A stretch of 64,000 nucleotides of DNA from Hawksworthiomyces lignivorus (taxonomy: Eukaryota > Ascomycota > Sordariomycetes > Ophiostomatales > Ophiostomataceae): assembly GCA_002917075.1 (NCBI GenBank), contig NTMA01000046.1, positions 186,001 to 250,000 of the forward strand, read 5' to 3'. The first letter of the stretch is position 1. Each line of letters begins with the position of its first letter. The translations under genes were made by a program, and so were the position numbers. Below are positions 8,821 to 19,107 of the stretch, piece by piece. The notes beneath the pieces are model-generated. The model did no database searches. It was not told the origin of the DNA and worked only from the letters and a program-made list of their open reading frames with translations.

Positions 8821-11800
8821 ACAGAATAGAGAAAGAAAATACGAGCGTTCTGAGCTTAAACATCACTCTATTTTTTAGCTTGTGTTACAACACGTGCTGG
8901 CCTAGCTTGCCGCTTTCCCGACCCATCCAGCTGTGAACTCAATGCCGTGAAGCATTATGAAAGGGCTCAGCAGATGGGACTTGGCTTACGATGTTGGTAC
9001 GTATCTTTCAGTCGGCAAAGGCGGGAAGGCAGGAAAGAGAAGGAAAATGAATTGAGGCAAGAACTGCAACCATTATGTCATCGTGTCATCAATCAAGGCA
9101 GGAACAGTCGGGAAGTCATGGTGCATCAAAAGCAGCCGTATCAGGTATATCCGCCTAGCTACATAGACTGATAATACGTATGTCAGGTAATCAGGTGTTC
9201 AGCATTGGCTCTGCTTAGAATTACGCAAATGAAGTTTGTGATGTAAAGAAGGAATTGGCACGTTTCTCTTCTTAGATTCAGGAGAGGTCCTTGATCTTCC
9301 TAATTCCGGTTCTTTAGAACATTCGTCATTGTCTTCGTCTCTGAAGGCACGGAATGTTTGTTTGCCTCCGCGCCACTTCCGCGCCTCTACTCTCGCGCAG
9401 TATAATACAGGGTACGAGCAGTAGTCAGCTGGTCATCTGTTTCTCCCACGCCTCTTCCCTCTGATCTCGTCCACCCAGCAGGCGCCTACTGGGCACATGG
9501 GCATCTTGGTATTACGTTTTCCACTTTGGGACCCCTCATTCAAGCTGAACGGGCATCTTTCCAGCGCTCTTAATTCTATGTTTACAAAAGCCTTGTGGCG
9601 CGTTTAGCGGGGTAGATGCTGATTGCGAAAGCTGATTGTCGACTAAGCTATCTTACGATGTACTTGAAGTCGTTAGTCTCGGATGCGCTACGGGTAAGTA
9701 CATGTGCGTTACCTGTTACCCGCAGGAAGGCCAGATGCAAGGCAAGGAACTCTGGGGACGCAGTTGTACTCCCTTGCAGTGCACAACACGAGTGATGCAA
9801 GAAGGGGGGGTTTGCCCTGTGAGCACCGTACGCAAATAATGCTTATGTGCACTTGTAGCTCGGGGCTGGCCTCACTGCACTTTGTGAATCAGCCATTGGT
9901 GCTGGACGTAGAACATAGCGCAAACAGTGTGGGTGAGTGGGGGCTGAGGGGAATTCCAGACACCCCCCTATGACAGCATGTGAGCTTGGGGAACCACTAG
10001 ATAGGCTGCCACCACTCGTCACGGCAAGATAAGGCTTGGCTTGTCTTATTGATCCCACGACTTGATCAAGCCGAATTTACCCATTGCACTTGACTACCTC
10101 CTCATTTCGTCTTTGTTCTCTGAGCATTTGTTTTCTTCTGGCCGGACCCTTCTCGTTTGGAAAGAGGAGAAGCCAGAAATGGGGTGTGCGATCGATCCGA
10201 GGCAAACTACTCCGAGATCCTCGTAGGCTTCTTTCGGCATCTTACATACACTATGGCAGTCTGCAGAGCAGAGCTTCTTATCCTCACTCGCTATCTTCCG
10301 GAGAACCCATGCATAACTTGCTTGCTCCTTGCACCACTTACCACGTCCACCGGTTTTCCTTTTTGGTCACTCCCAGCGAGCATGACACTTCCTCGTTTGA
10401 AACCGAGAACCGTTTCCCTCTCCCTTTCCACTCCCATGCCCAGATCCCCCTCCCCCGGCCTCATCCAACCAAGCTGGCCATGCCCTCCCTTCTCGCCCAT
10501 CACACCCCTCCTGCTTTGTCTCTTAACAAACTCTCCGGCGGCAAACACGGTGCATCGGTCTTCGTCATCTTAGCCTAGCTATTGTCAGATACCTGTATAT
10601 GAGCAATGTGCTGCAATCAGTATTCCCGCAGATGAGACAAAAATAAATCACCGTGTCCGTACACAGTAGATAGCTGTCCATGGGAAATGATAGATAATAC
10701 ATGCCTCGCGCCCAGGCTGCCCTCGCCGCTCTCTCCCCTCTCTCGTTCTTTTTCTTCTTCTCTTCCTTTCTTCTTCCTCTCCTCTCGTAATTTGTCTCCA
10801 GCCACCATAGTTCACACGCGAATCAGCACACCATCATCCCAAGATCAGCATTAGTTTTATTTGATTTCATTTCCCTTTATCTGGACATTCCTTAGCTCTC
10901 ATCGGCGTTTACGCGCACAGCACATACTACTTAATTACATACGTTCTACCGCAGGTGCTACACACAGCCTCTCGCCGATTGCTTCTTATCGCTTATCAAG
11001 CTAGGCAGACTCGCGTCAGAAACGCCCAGAAGGCTCAAAGGTCCCTGACCAGCAGCGGCTGATTAGCTCTCATTCCCTGCCTTGCAGCATTGTACTTGTA
11101 CTAGCAGCATTGCCCCGCGTCATTCCGCCAGCCGGTAAAGCGCTACCAGCCAGACCCAACTCGTCATTCCCCTTGTAGATTTTGAGTCATTCGGCTGCAT
11201 CAACTGCCAACCAAAGACAGGTGAGGCCGAGCCACTTCATCGCGCACGCCTTCTGCTCCGCCATTCTCTCATTTTCCCCCTTTCAAACGAGGCCTACTCG
11301 TCTTTCTACTCGTCTTTCTACGCATCTTATTTCATTTCATTCATTTAACTGTTTCCGAACTCTTCCTTGTCCTTCTTTCTTATTATATCTTTATATTCAC
11401 CCCTAATCTTTCTTCTGTCTTCTCTTATCTCCTCTTCCGGAAGTATCTATATCATCGCCTCCTCACTCTCTCTGATAACAACAATTCCCTCTTCTCTTCG
11501 AATTCCTCGCTTCCTATTTCTCTCCTAATCCTAATCTTCCTCGAATTTTCTTTCTTTTTCTTTCTCGACTCCTCGTTACTCTATATTCAATTTCCACACT
11601 CTGCAGGCTGTCCATCCAGGTTGCCATACACCTCTCATAAGACTACCGTCGTCTTTCGTTTCCCCACATAAACAGCCAGACTACTTCGACACGTCTGTTT
11701 CGCTGCCTCAGCTGCACATTTAACCTTCGCGACAAGAACCAGGTGGGAGAAGAAATTCCCCTTCTGAGTCCCGAATTCGATCACCTCAACACCGTCGTAA

Positions 11801-11865
11801 GCGTAACAGCTTCTGCGACAATACCGTCCTCTTATCTTACCGAAGAGCCGACCGGCACTGCAGCC
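8821..11865. other. Three-kilobase intergenic region with long pyrimidine-rich leader at its right end
   Basis: No gene with family support was found from 8821 to about 11180. The longest open frame (10084-10578) begins with TTG, competes with a second open frame on the same strand, and looks non-coding. From about 11240 to 11640 the plus strand is rich in CTT/TTC/TCT, the usual promoter and 5' leader composition of well-expressed filamentous fungal genes; this probably belongs to the gene at 11866. Confidence 0.6.
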
Positions 11866-12661
11866 ATGGCGACATTCGAGGAACCCACCGTCGAATTTGA
11901 GCGCGATCTTCGCCATACCCAGAAGGACATCAAGCGCGTCAAGGACTCCATGACCAAGTGGTCCTATGGTGTCCGTCCGCTGGCCGGCAAGAAGTATGAC
12001 CTGTGGAACTGGCAGATGGGCATTGACGCTCCTCAGGAGGGCACCAAGTTCCGCCCAATGCCCAAGGCCACCGATAAGTGAGTTCCCGTCCCGCCTCGCC
12101 CGCTGCTCACTAGCATTGTCGTTTCTCCTGCTGACCAGTGTCTCACTATTTTCCCTCTCCAGCTCCCGCAACAAGAATCATCAGAATATCAACAAGACCA
12201 ACCGTTCCAGCTACTGGACGCCAACCGGCCGCGTCCGCAACCATGCTAGCGCCCAAGATGAGATCGGCGAGGCGTCATCCCAGTCTATCATCGACCTGCG
12301 TGCAGCCTCCCGTGGCGGTGTTGTTGCGCAAGCCCTCAAGGGCAACACCAGCCAGGTAGAGACCATCTCGGCCGAGGCCGCCGCTATTCTATACAGCTAC
12401 GACAACAGCGACACCCCCCCGCCTTCTATGACCCTCGACGTCTTCGTCAAGCCCAACGTGCGCGAGACTGAGAAGTTTGTCGAGAAGGAGTACGAGGTGC
12501 TCGACGACAACGGTGATGCCGTCAAGGGCCGCAAGGCTCGCAGCGTCCTGCGCAAGGCTGCTTCCACTGGCGGCTCTCCTCCCGCCGGACCCTCTACTGC
12601 CGCGCCGGGCAAGAAGCCGCTGATTGAGGTGCTCGACGATGAGGAGTTTGAGCTGGTTTGA
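11866..12661 (+). CDS. Conserved-looking protein of unknown function, two exons
   Basis: Coding sequence is join(11866..12077,12163..12661), 236 residues. The start is the ATG at 11866 in a good context (GCAGCCATGG). The same frame is open upstream only from a GTG. Intron 1 is 85 bp with a GTGAGT donor and a CTCTCCAG acceptor, and splicing restores frame. The N-terminal half has a charged stretch followed by an aromatic block, KWSYGVRPLAGKKYDLWNW. The C-terminal half carries a putative helical region, a Pro/Ala/Gly linker and an acidic end (EVLDDEEFELV). I see no signal peptide, membrane helix or known catalytic motif and do not recognise the family. The pyrimidine-rich leader suggests strong expression. 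It is probably a real gene; no function is proposed. Confidence 0.8.
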
Positions 12662-15280
12662 AAGAAGATCAGCTAGCACTTCTGTTTTTCGTTTCGTCAT
12701 CCTTGTCACGTTCTCTTCTTATTTCTTATTCTCTTATCGGTAGCTTCGTTTTAGTAGGCATTTCTCGACAGCGGCTTGTGTATGGAGTTTGGTCTGGGTA
12801 GCATTCGCGTAGCCGGGGAACGATGGAACGTTCGCATATGGTTCCTACTTGCTTGAGTTCACGGTTACCGCGACGGTTTTTATATGGGGACGGCACAGCG
12901 TCTTCAGTCTCTTCTGGTGGTTTGATTCGATCTTTGGATTTGGACCTTCATCTGTTTCGTTTTCTTCTTGCGAGGGACGGCGAGTTATTGAGTCCGGGTT
13001 TGCTGGGTTTTGGTTTTGTTGCATATTTATAATACATGGGCTCCCCTGGTCAGATGGAGCAATTGTCCCTTCGTTGGGGCCGGCGAGGATATATGATTGC
13101 ATGGGAGTTGTTTCCTTCCTTTCTATTTTCAACTTCATTTCTTTGAAGTTTTATTTGTTTGCGATCTTGTTGGAGTCGTCTCGTTCTCGCATCTGCTAGA
13201 GTGAGTCTTGATTGCCAAAAGATCGCACTTTCATCTTCCATGACAGCATAGCTGCTCCCTGTATACTTCTACTCAACTCATTTTACCATTTGAAGGATCT
13301 GGGAGTCGACAGAGGGGTCTCTTCTGCCGAATACTTAGGAATAGATAATTCCAAATGTCCGCCATCTTTGGCTTCTCGTCGTCAGCACTTCTGGGTGTTT
13401 CTGTATCGCTTGATCGCAGCCAGCCAGTTGTTCAGTAGCAGCAGCACTTGCGCGTCGTGATCACTTTCAAGAGACACTCATCTCGTCCTTCAGTATCTTG
13501 GAGAGCGCTTCTTTTACCATTACTAGAGGTGATTTGTGGCATTGGATACAAAACATACTGTCGAGTTGCGAGAGCGAGGAAGAACCGCAGAAACGAGCGG
13601 TGAGAAAGAAAATCTAGACACCTGAGATTTCGGTGGAGATTGGTGTTATGTAATCGATGTTCCATTTTCATTTTTGTCATGTGATCTGGTTGCTATTTAT
13701 GGCCAAGCAAATGAACCAGCTTCAGGTTCGACATGCATAAATTTATTCGTTTTCTCATTTCGAGCTGAAGTATAATAGTCACCCTTGCCCAGGAAAAGGA
13801 TTTTTCTTTCTGCATTGTGATCCTCTCAAAGTAAATATCCAATTAACCGTCCATGAAGTCTGCTCTATATTTTGTTCGGCCTGCTAAGCGTTCTCTAGTG
13901 GGAAATAAAGGCTCTCCGTTTCTGTTCCATAACTGATGTCCTGCTACGACGAACGATGACAACGATGCCGGAGACAATGATGATGAATGTGATATCTGTA
14001 CTGGTTTCTTTAACCCCCACTGCTACCGCTGGTGTTTCTTTGCCGCTTGATGAATTTGGCTAGCATTATGCTTTAGTATTACAGCCGTCGCACGGACAAG
14101 TCGGGAGGCAGTGTAGCGGCACAAACAACGACTATTCAAAGCTTCTTTATTGAGGAAAGAGACGCTCTAGACGCTTTTAGATTGATTCTTTAAAGAAAAT
14201 TCTCCAGGGTGGGCTGTCAAGCCTCACCCCGAACTGCCGATGGGAGGTACTGTGGCCTGTATCGCCGTCTCCAGAAGGCTACTTTACGGCCGTCTCTCTC
14301 CTGACTATCGCTCTGTTCTCGGGATCGTTCATCATAAATCAGCAACTCCACTCCTGCAGACCGGCTGGAGAATGGCAGTGTACCATGGACCTTGGCGGTT
14401 CCCGCCTTCACCGAGTAGGCTAGCATCGCGCTCCACCCTTGTTGGGTTTGCTGGCAGGGGTTGCAGCAGAGAATTTCTCACAGCGAGCCTCGATGGCAAC
14501 TTCAACCATTACTCATATGGCTTAATGCGCATCTTTGTGGACCGAGATAATATACAGGGGCCAAAGGAAGACTGCCCCTAAACAGGTTTTCGTGGGGGAT
14601 GGTCAAATCACGGCCCGGACCGACCCTCCACCAGTTGTACGTGTACAGGTACATCACTGTTGATTGCTTAGGACCTCTGTGTCACACCACAAACAGATTT
14701 TCACCTCGATTGGACGGCATACCATATTTTGGAAAACCTCCTCTCATGAGCATCCCAGACACGAGCTTTCAGAAGCAACCAGGGATCGCGTCTCTCCGTG
14801 CAGACACGCTCCTCTCTTCGCGTCTGGCCTCCGTGCCGATAGGTTCTATCCTCCTCGGTTGTGCTTCGTGTTTGGCGTCATGTACTCTCGCTATACCTGC
14901 TTGCCGCCTCGAAGATGACCACGTCAACGACACTATGTCGCGTTATCGACCTCGCTGCTGCCTACCTGCTTGACCAGATATGGACTAGCAGTGCATGGTG
15001 ACAACAACACCGCAGCCTCAGATGCCCGACATGCTCGACAATGTCACTTTCGGGCAGCAAAGGTTCGCAGAGACATGATGTACATTTTAGCTCACCTTTA
15101 CTTCTTCTTGACCTCATGTGACTTACTCAAGCGGTCTCGGCAGAACCAGTACGATACTCCAAAGAGGCACTGGAACATGTCGGCAACCGCGCTTGAACAG
15201 AGTATAATTACCTATGCATCATCCCAGAATACGAGTCTATGGCTCATTTCGCTTTTTTGTCGTACTGCGTGGAAAAGACT
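12662..15280. other. Intergenic region upstream of the SesB-type hydrolase
   Basis: About 2.6 kb. Contains the 3' flank of the previous gene and many short overlapping open frames (for example 14240-14581 and 14599-14973) with no recognisable domain. No transposon ends, tRNA-like B boxes or arrays were seen. Confidence 0.55.
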
Positions 15281-16384
15281 ATGATATGCTTTCGAGGATC
15301 AAAGAAGCGCAAGACTGCGTCAGGTGCACCACAGGCGGCACGACAGCATTCTAGCGCGAGTTCTGGCTCGTCTCAGAGCTCGCCGACTCCCCTCTTCCCG
15401 GAGGGAATATGTATCTTGCATAACTGTCTCGACGCAGCAGTCGACGTCTGCTTTGTGCACGGTCTCCATGGCGATCGGATAAGGACCTGGAGTTGCTATG
15501 AGTCCGATCCGTGGCCACAAACTCTCCTGCCGCTTGTGCTCAGACACGCCCGCATTCTCACATATGGCTATAATGCGTACGTCGTGCGGAAATCGGCTGC
15601 GTCGTGCAATCGGGTAACCGACCACTCTACGAACCTCCTACACGATTTAACGAAAGATAGATCCCGCTGCGGCGCTTCTTCTCGCCCTCTGATCTTTGTC
15701 GCCCACAGCCTCGGCGGCATTGTGTGTAAGGAAGCCATTCTCCTCTCGCGGAACAATCCCGAGCCCGATTTACGGGGCATCTTCGACTGCATCAAGGGGA
15801 TCACGTTTCTGGGCACCCCACACCAGGGAGTGCGGATGGCGGACTGGGGCAAGATGCTGGCGTCTGCGTGCGGCCTCGTCAAGTCGACCAACAAGTCACT
15901 GCTGGAGATCTTGAGACCGGACAACGAGCACCTCGAATCCATCCACATGCGGTTTGCAACCATGTTGCGAGAACAGTGTGAAAGTGGCCGGTCGATCGAC
16001 GTGGAGAACTTCGTTGAAGGGCTGCCCATGGCTGGGATTGGGATGGTCGTGCCCAGGCGATCTTCTACCTTTGACGGCTATGCCTCGATCTCTATTGACG
16101 CCGATCACAGGCGCATGGCCACGTTTGCTTCGAAGGAAGACAATGGATTCAAGAAGGTGGCAGGGGTGCTCGTCCAGTGGGAATCCGAAATCAGGAATAC
16201 GACTACTTGCCAACTCACACGTCCTAAGTACGCACGGCATCTTGTCAAGCCCGCCAACACTTCATTTAGCTTCCGCGGCTCTGGGAATCAGTTCAACTCT
16301 CCAGGGGGGGTTCAAAACATCATGACAAGCAATGGCTTTCACTTTATTGGGTGCTCTATCGATGGATCTGTGTCTTTCAAGTGA
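15281..16384 (+). CDS. SesB-type alpha/beta hydrolase (serine esterase/lipase-like) with C-terminal sigma amyloid motif
   Basis: Probable cell-death effector of a fungal NLR/amyloid pathway. The 367-residue product starts with a basic leader (MICFRGSKKRK) and a Ser-rich linker (residues 15-35). An alpha/beta hydrolase fold follows: VDVCFVHGLHGDRIRTW near residues 54-70, a nucleophile elbow FVAHSLGGIVCKEA with Ser143, the FLGTPHQG block, and a likely catalytic His276 (DADHRRM). The last 40 residues (328-367) form a Gly/Asn/Gln/Phe-rich sigma-type motif that ends exactly at the C-terminus. This matches the SesB architecture known from Nectria, where a hydrolase is triggered by amyloid templating from an NLR. 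An in-frame ATG at 15239 would add 14 residues; I prefer 15281 because it has A at -3 and the basic leader. No intron. It is convergent with the SesA gene at 18430-19107. Confidence 0.87.
   Translation: MICFRGSKKRKTASGAPQAARQHSSASSGSSQSSPTPLFPEGICILHNCLDAAVDVCFVHGLHGDRIRTWSCYESDPWPQTLLPLVLRHARILTYGYNAYVVRKSAASCNRVTDHSTNLLHDLTKDRSRCGASSRPLIFVAHSLGGIVCKEAILLSRNNPEPDLRGIFDCIKGITFLGTPHQGVRMADWGKMLASACGLVKSTNKSLLEILRPDNEHLESIHMRFATMLREQCESGRSIDVENFVEGLPMAGIGMVVPRRSSTFDGYASISIDADHRRMATFASKEDNGFKKVAGVLVQWESEIRNTTTCQLTRPKYARHLVKPANTSFSFRGSGNQFNSPGGVQNIMTSNGFHFIGCSIDGSVSFK
16262..16381 (+). other. Sigma-type amyloid signalling motif at the C-terminus of the hydrolase
   Basis: Encodes residues 328-367. 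Core pieces are SGNQFNSPGG and then GFHFIGCSIDGSVSF. The GNQFN(N/S)PGG block, followed about ten residues later by a G..F.G....G...F pattern, matches the motif in the SesA protein encoded at 18502-18621. Such motifs template beta-solenoid amyloid folds between an NLR and its effector. The family match is by pattern; amyloid formation is inferred. Confidence 0.8.
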
Positions 16385-18429
16385 GGAAATTTCAACTACA
16401 TGCAAGGCAATTTCTTAGCAAAATGCCAAGTTCTTTGAAGTCCAAACCAAAGTCGAAATACTTGAAACGTGGTCGAAGGCGCAGAGCTACAGCGGCAATA
16501 CCCGGCAGATGCTGTTCTTTGGTTATTTGAAAGGAGTACGCGTGAGAGTTTATGGGTTGCAAGTCAATGGCCCGGAAATCGGAGCAAAGAAAAGGAGGAA
16601 GGGAGCAAAGGTTCGCAAAGCAAAGTGGAGGAGAGATGTATTCGCCTTAAGCTTCGCTTCGTTTACGGCCTCTGTGTTGGCTAGCCTGTTAGGCTTATAA
16701 GATGCAAAGTAGAAATATATTTACGTTTGGCTTTTTTTTTTTTTTCTTTTCTCTTTTAACACAATCCGAATTACGTTTAGTGATTTTCGCTGTTCCTGGT
16801 ACTCGGCAGCAACTGGCGTGGTATGTGGATATTATTCTGAGACGGTGAGCAGATGTCGTCGAGAATTTCAGCACATTGTATGCAGATGTCTGCCTATTCT
16901 ATGGCGCACATTGCTTTTGTTTGCTTTTTTTTTTTTTTTTTTTTTTTTTTGCCAATTTCGGAAACCTATAAAATTTAAGGCTGAAAACGGATTATATATT
17001 TTTACAAAGCGTTGCTTGATCTCACTTTTGTGCCGTTGTTACGTCCTGTTTCATGTCGGGTCAATTTGGTACTAAACAGATGTATACTGTAATACAATGA
17101 TACCTGACTATGTCCTAGCAAAATTAACACGCTTATAATGCTGCCAACATTGGATTAAAACAAATCTTGTATTGTATACAAGTCGTGGCTGTTGGTGCTG
17201 GCATGAAAAGGCAATGCCTTTCAGCTCGGCAATTTCTTGAGAGGCATCGACTCTGTGGGACTGTCCTGCAGGAAGGGTGAGCCGGTCCATCACGCAGGCA
17301 TCGAATCAAAAGCAACATCTGTGTCTCCATTTCCCAACGCTTTCATGCCGCCGAGATGCATACATGGCAGCTTCTTTTACCCAATGATGACGGACACAGG
17401 ATATCTAGCAGGCGAATCCAATGTGTCTCCAATGCCTCCAGACTTGTACTACCAATCTCTTTTTCTTTTCGCCACTCCATGCAACAAAGCCACAGCGGCT
17501 TCTGTCGTTCTTGAGCAAATGCCCCATCCAGCATAAAAGGTAACTTCATCGAGCCTATCACAATACTTTACGTTTTCTTCGCGTCCTGCATACTTATTTA
17601 GTGTGTTCTTTTCTGCGTTTGTGACACGTCAGAAAAAGGGCCAGTAAAACTTTCCACAACATCATTCGTAGCCCAGAGCTGGCGCAGGCCAGAAATAGGA
17701 TAAGTTCTCTCTTTGATATACGACGCTACTGCAATCCAATGAACCATATCGAGACGAACTTGAAGACACCAGACGATGCAGTCTAGAAAATGAAAGCCTC
17801 GCCGTCCAACATCTCAAACGACTGCTGGCAGAGACTTAGAATATGCCTTTGGCGCTCAGCGCATGCCAGTTTGGGAGCTCCAGGTGCGCGCGATACAGAC
17901 CACATGCAAGGCCAATATGCGTGAAAAGCTAGTCGGTCTGCAAGTCAAAGCATGAGAATAATGTACAGTTTTGTTATAAAGTGGAAAAATAACTGGTTCA
18001 GCTGAGCAATCTAAAGCGCTGATGAGGTGCCTGGGTTGAACATTCGTGCCTGCTCTGCTATTCCATGGGCCATTAAGAATGCCACTGCAAAGCATCTGAT
18101 TTGAATATATTTCACCAGATATTCAGTTACGTTCCGACTCAGCCGACAGTTTAGGTGGGGGACAGCCCGCAGCGTTGCGTTGCCTTTTAAACCGTATGAT
18201 GGACTGGGAATGGCCACTTGGCAGATAGTATGCTGCAAGGACTATTGAACCGACACCCCCGTGTGATGGATGAGTTGGCAATGTAGCATCTTATCGAGAT
18301 CACCAGCAGGCTGCACTCAAGGATCTTTATACATCTTAGAAATATAATAAATAAACTATAGCTAAAACTCGTGTGCGCTTGACTAAATAGATAATAAGAC
18401 GGGCATGTGATTTTACGACCCCGAGTTTC
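16385..18429. other. Convergent spacer between the SesB-type and SesA-type genes
   Basis: About 2 kb. Holds two long T runs (16733-16745 and about 16926-16950) and, directly after the hydrolase stop, a 90-codon open frame without a convincing start (16419-16700). No NACHT, NB-ARC, WD40, TPR or ankyrin motif was found on either strand, which matters because related loci place a receptor gene between these two effectors. Confidence 0.65.
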
Positions 18430-19107
18430 TCAGGTCCGGGCTATTGCTGCGGCGCCATGAGCGTTGCTCTGGCGGGAATTTGACTCTGAAGTCGTGTGCG
18501 TCCCAAAATTTGCGTCCCCGAAAGTTACACCAAGAAATTGGTGCCCGGAGCCGGTGCTGCTGATGCTCACACTTCCTCCGGGGTTGTTGAATTGGTTACC
18601 AGTACTATTATTGGCAAAGCTGTGGCCGGGTCTCTCGTCCGGCACAGACGGGTCCATTACCGAGAGCCTTTCCATCATGTCACGCAGTGCTCGGACTTGT
18701 TCTTGCATTGCTTTTGCCAGCGGACGGTGCTTGGCGAGCTCGCACACCTCCCTCAGCATCCCTAGAACCAAGTCCTCCACCTTGTTCTGCATGCCCTCCC
18801 GGTGCACAGCCGCTCTATAGCTTGCGAGCCGCTCAGTGTCTGACACCTGGGTGACAGTTAGGAGCATGTACAGATACATCCTAACTTTCACATCGATGCT
18901 GTTGATTTCTGCCTGCCGGTTCACGGTTTGATACCCCCTTTGGAGGTACGTGGCGTGGGCGAGCTCAAGAGCATTCTCAATATAAGACACAATCCGGCCT
19001 GCCTCATGGAAAGAAGCCGGAAGATGTGTGTCATCTTTGACCTTGTTGTATTCTTCAGCGCTGACCCTGAGGTTGTGGATCAAGTCTACGACGCTCGCCT
19101 CTGCCAT
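18430..19107 (-). CDS. SesA-domain protein with sigma amyloid motif
   Basis: The 225-residue, intronless gene starts at ATG 19107. Residues 1-150 are helical and match the SesA-type N-terminal domain of fungal death-fold-like and NLR proteins, with blocks such as VVDLIHNLRVSAEEYNKV near the start. This helical domain is proposed to act in cell-death signalling. Residues 163-202 carry a sigma motif (TGNQFNNPGG, then GSGHQFLGVTFGDANF), followed by a 23-residue polar tail ending in AIART. The motif is shared with the neighbouring hydrolase. Family knowledge: SesA and SesB are partners of the STAND protein HET-E-N in Nectria haematococca, where a sigma determinant propagates like a prion. Here only the two partners are present. 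The gene is convergent with the hydrolase, and its upstream side faces a 4-kb gene-poor region. Confidence 0.87.
   Translation of the reverse strand: MAEASVVDLIHNLRVSAEEYNKVKDDTHLPASFHEAGRIVSYIENALELAHATYLQRGYQTVNRQAEINSIDVKVRMYLYMLLTVTQVSDTERLASYRAAVHREGMQNKVEDLVLGMLREVCELAKHRPLAKAMQEQVRALRDMMERLSVMDPSVPDERPGHSFANNSTGNQFNNPGGSVSISSTGSGHQFLGVTFGDANFGTHTTSESNSRQSNAHGAAAIART
18502..18621 (-). other. Sigma-type amyloid signalling motif in the SesA-type protein
   Basis: Encodes residues 163-202 of the SesA-type protein. It is rich in Gly, Asn, Ser and Phe, carries the block GNQFNNPGG, and shares spacing and aromatic positions with the motif at 16262-16381. In contrast to the hydrolase, a short tail follows the motif. 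Confidence 0.82.

Noticed and set aside
10084..10578. Plus-strand open frame of 164 codons in the spacer before 11866
   Set aside because: It begins at TTG rather than ATG, overlaps another open frame on the same strand, and has no conserved motif.
15281..19107. CRISPR array, phage or bacterial toxin-antitoxin system as explanation of the two-gene module
   Set aside because: The DNA is clearly fungal, there are no direct repeats with spacers, and both proteins match fungal Ses architectures.
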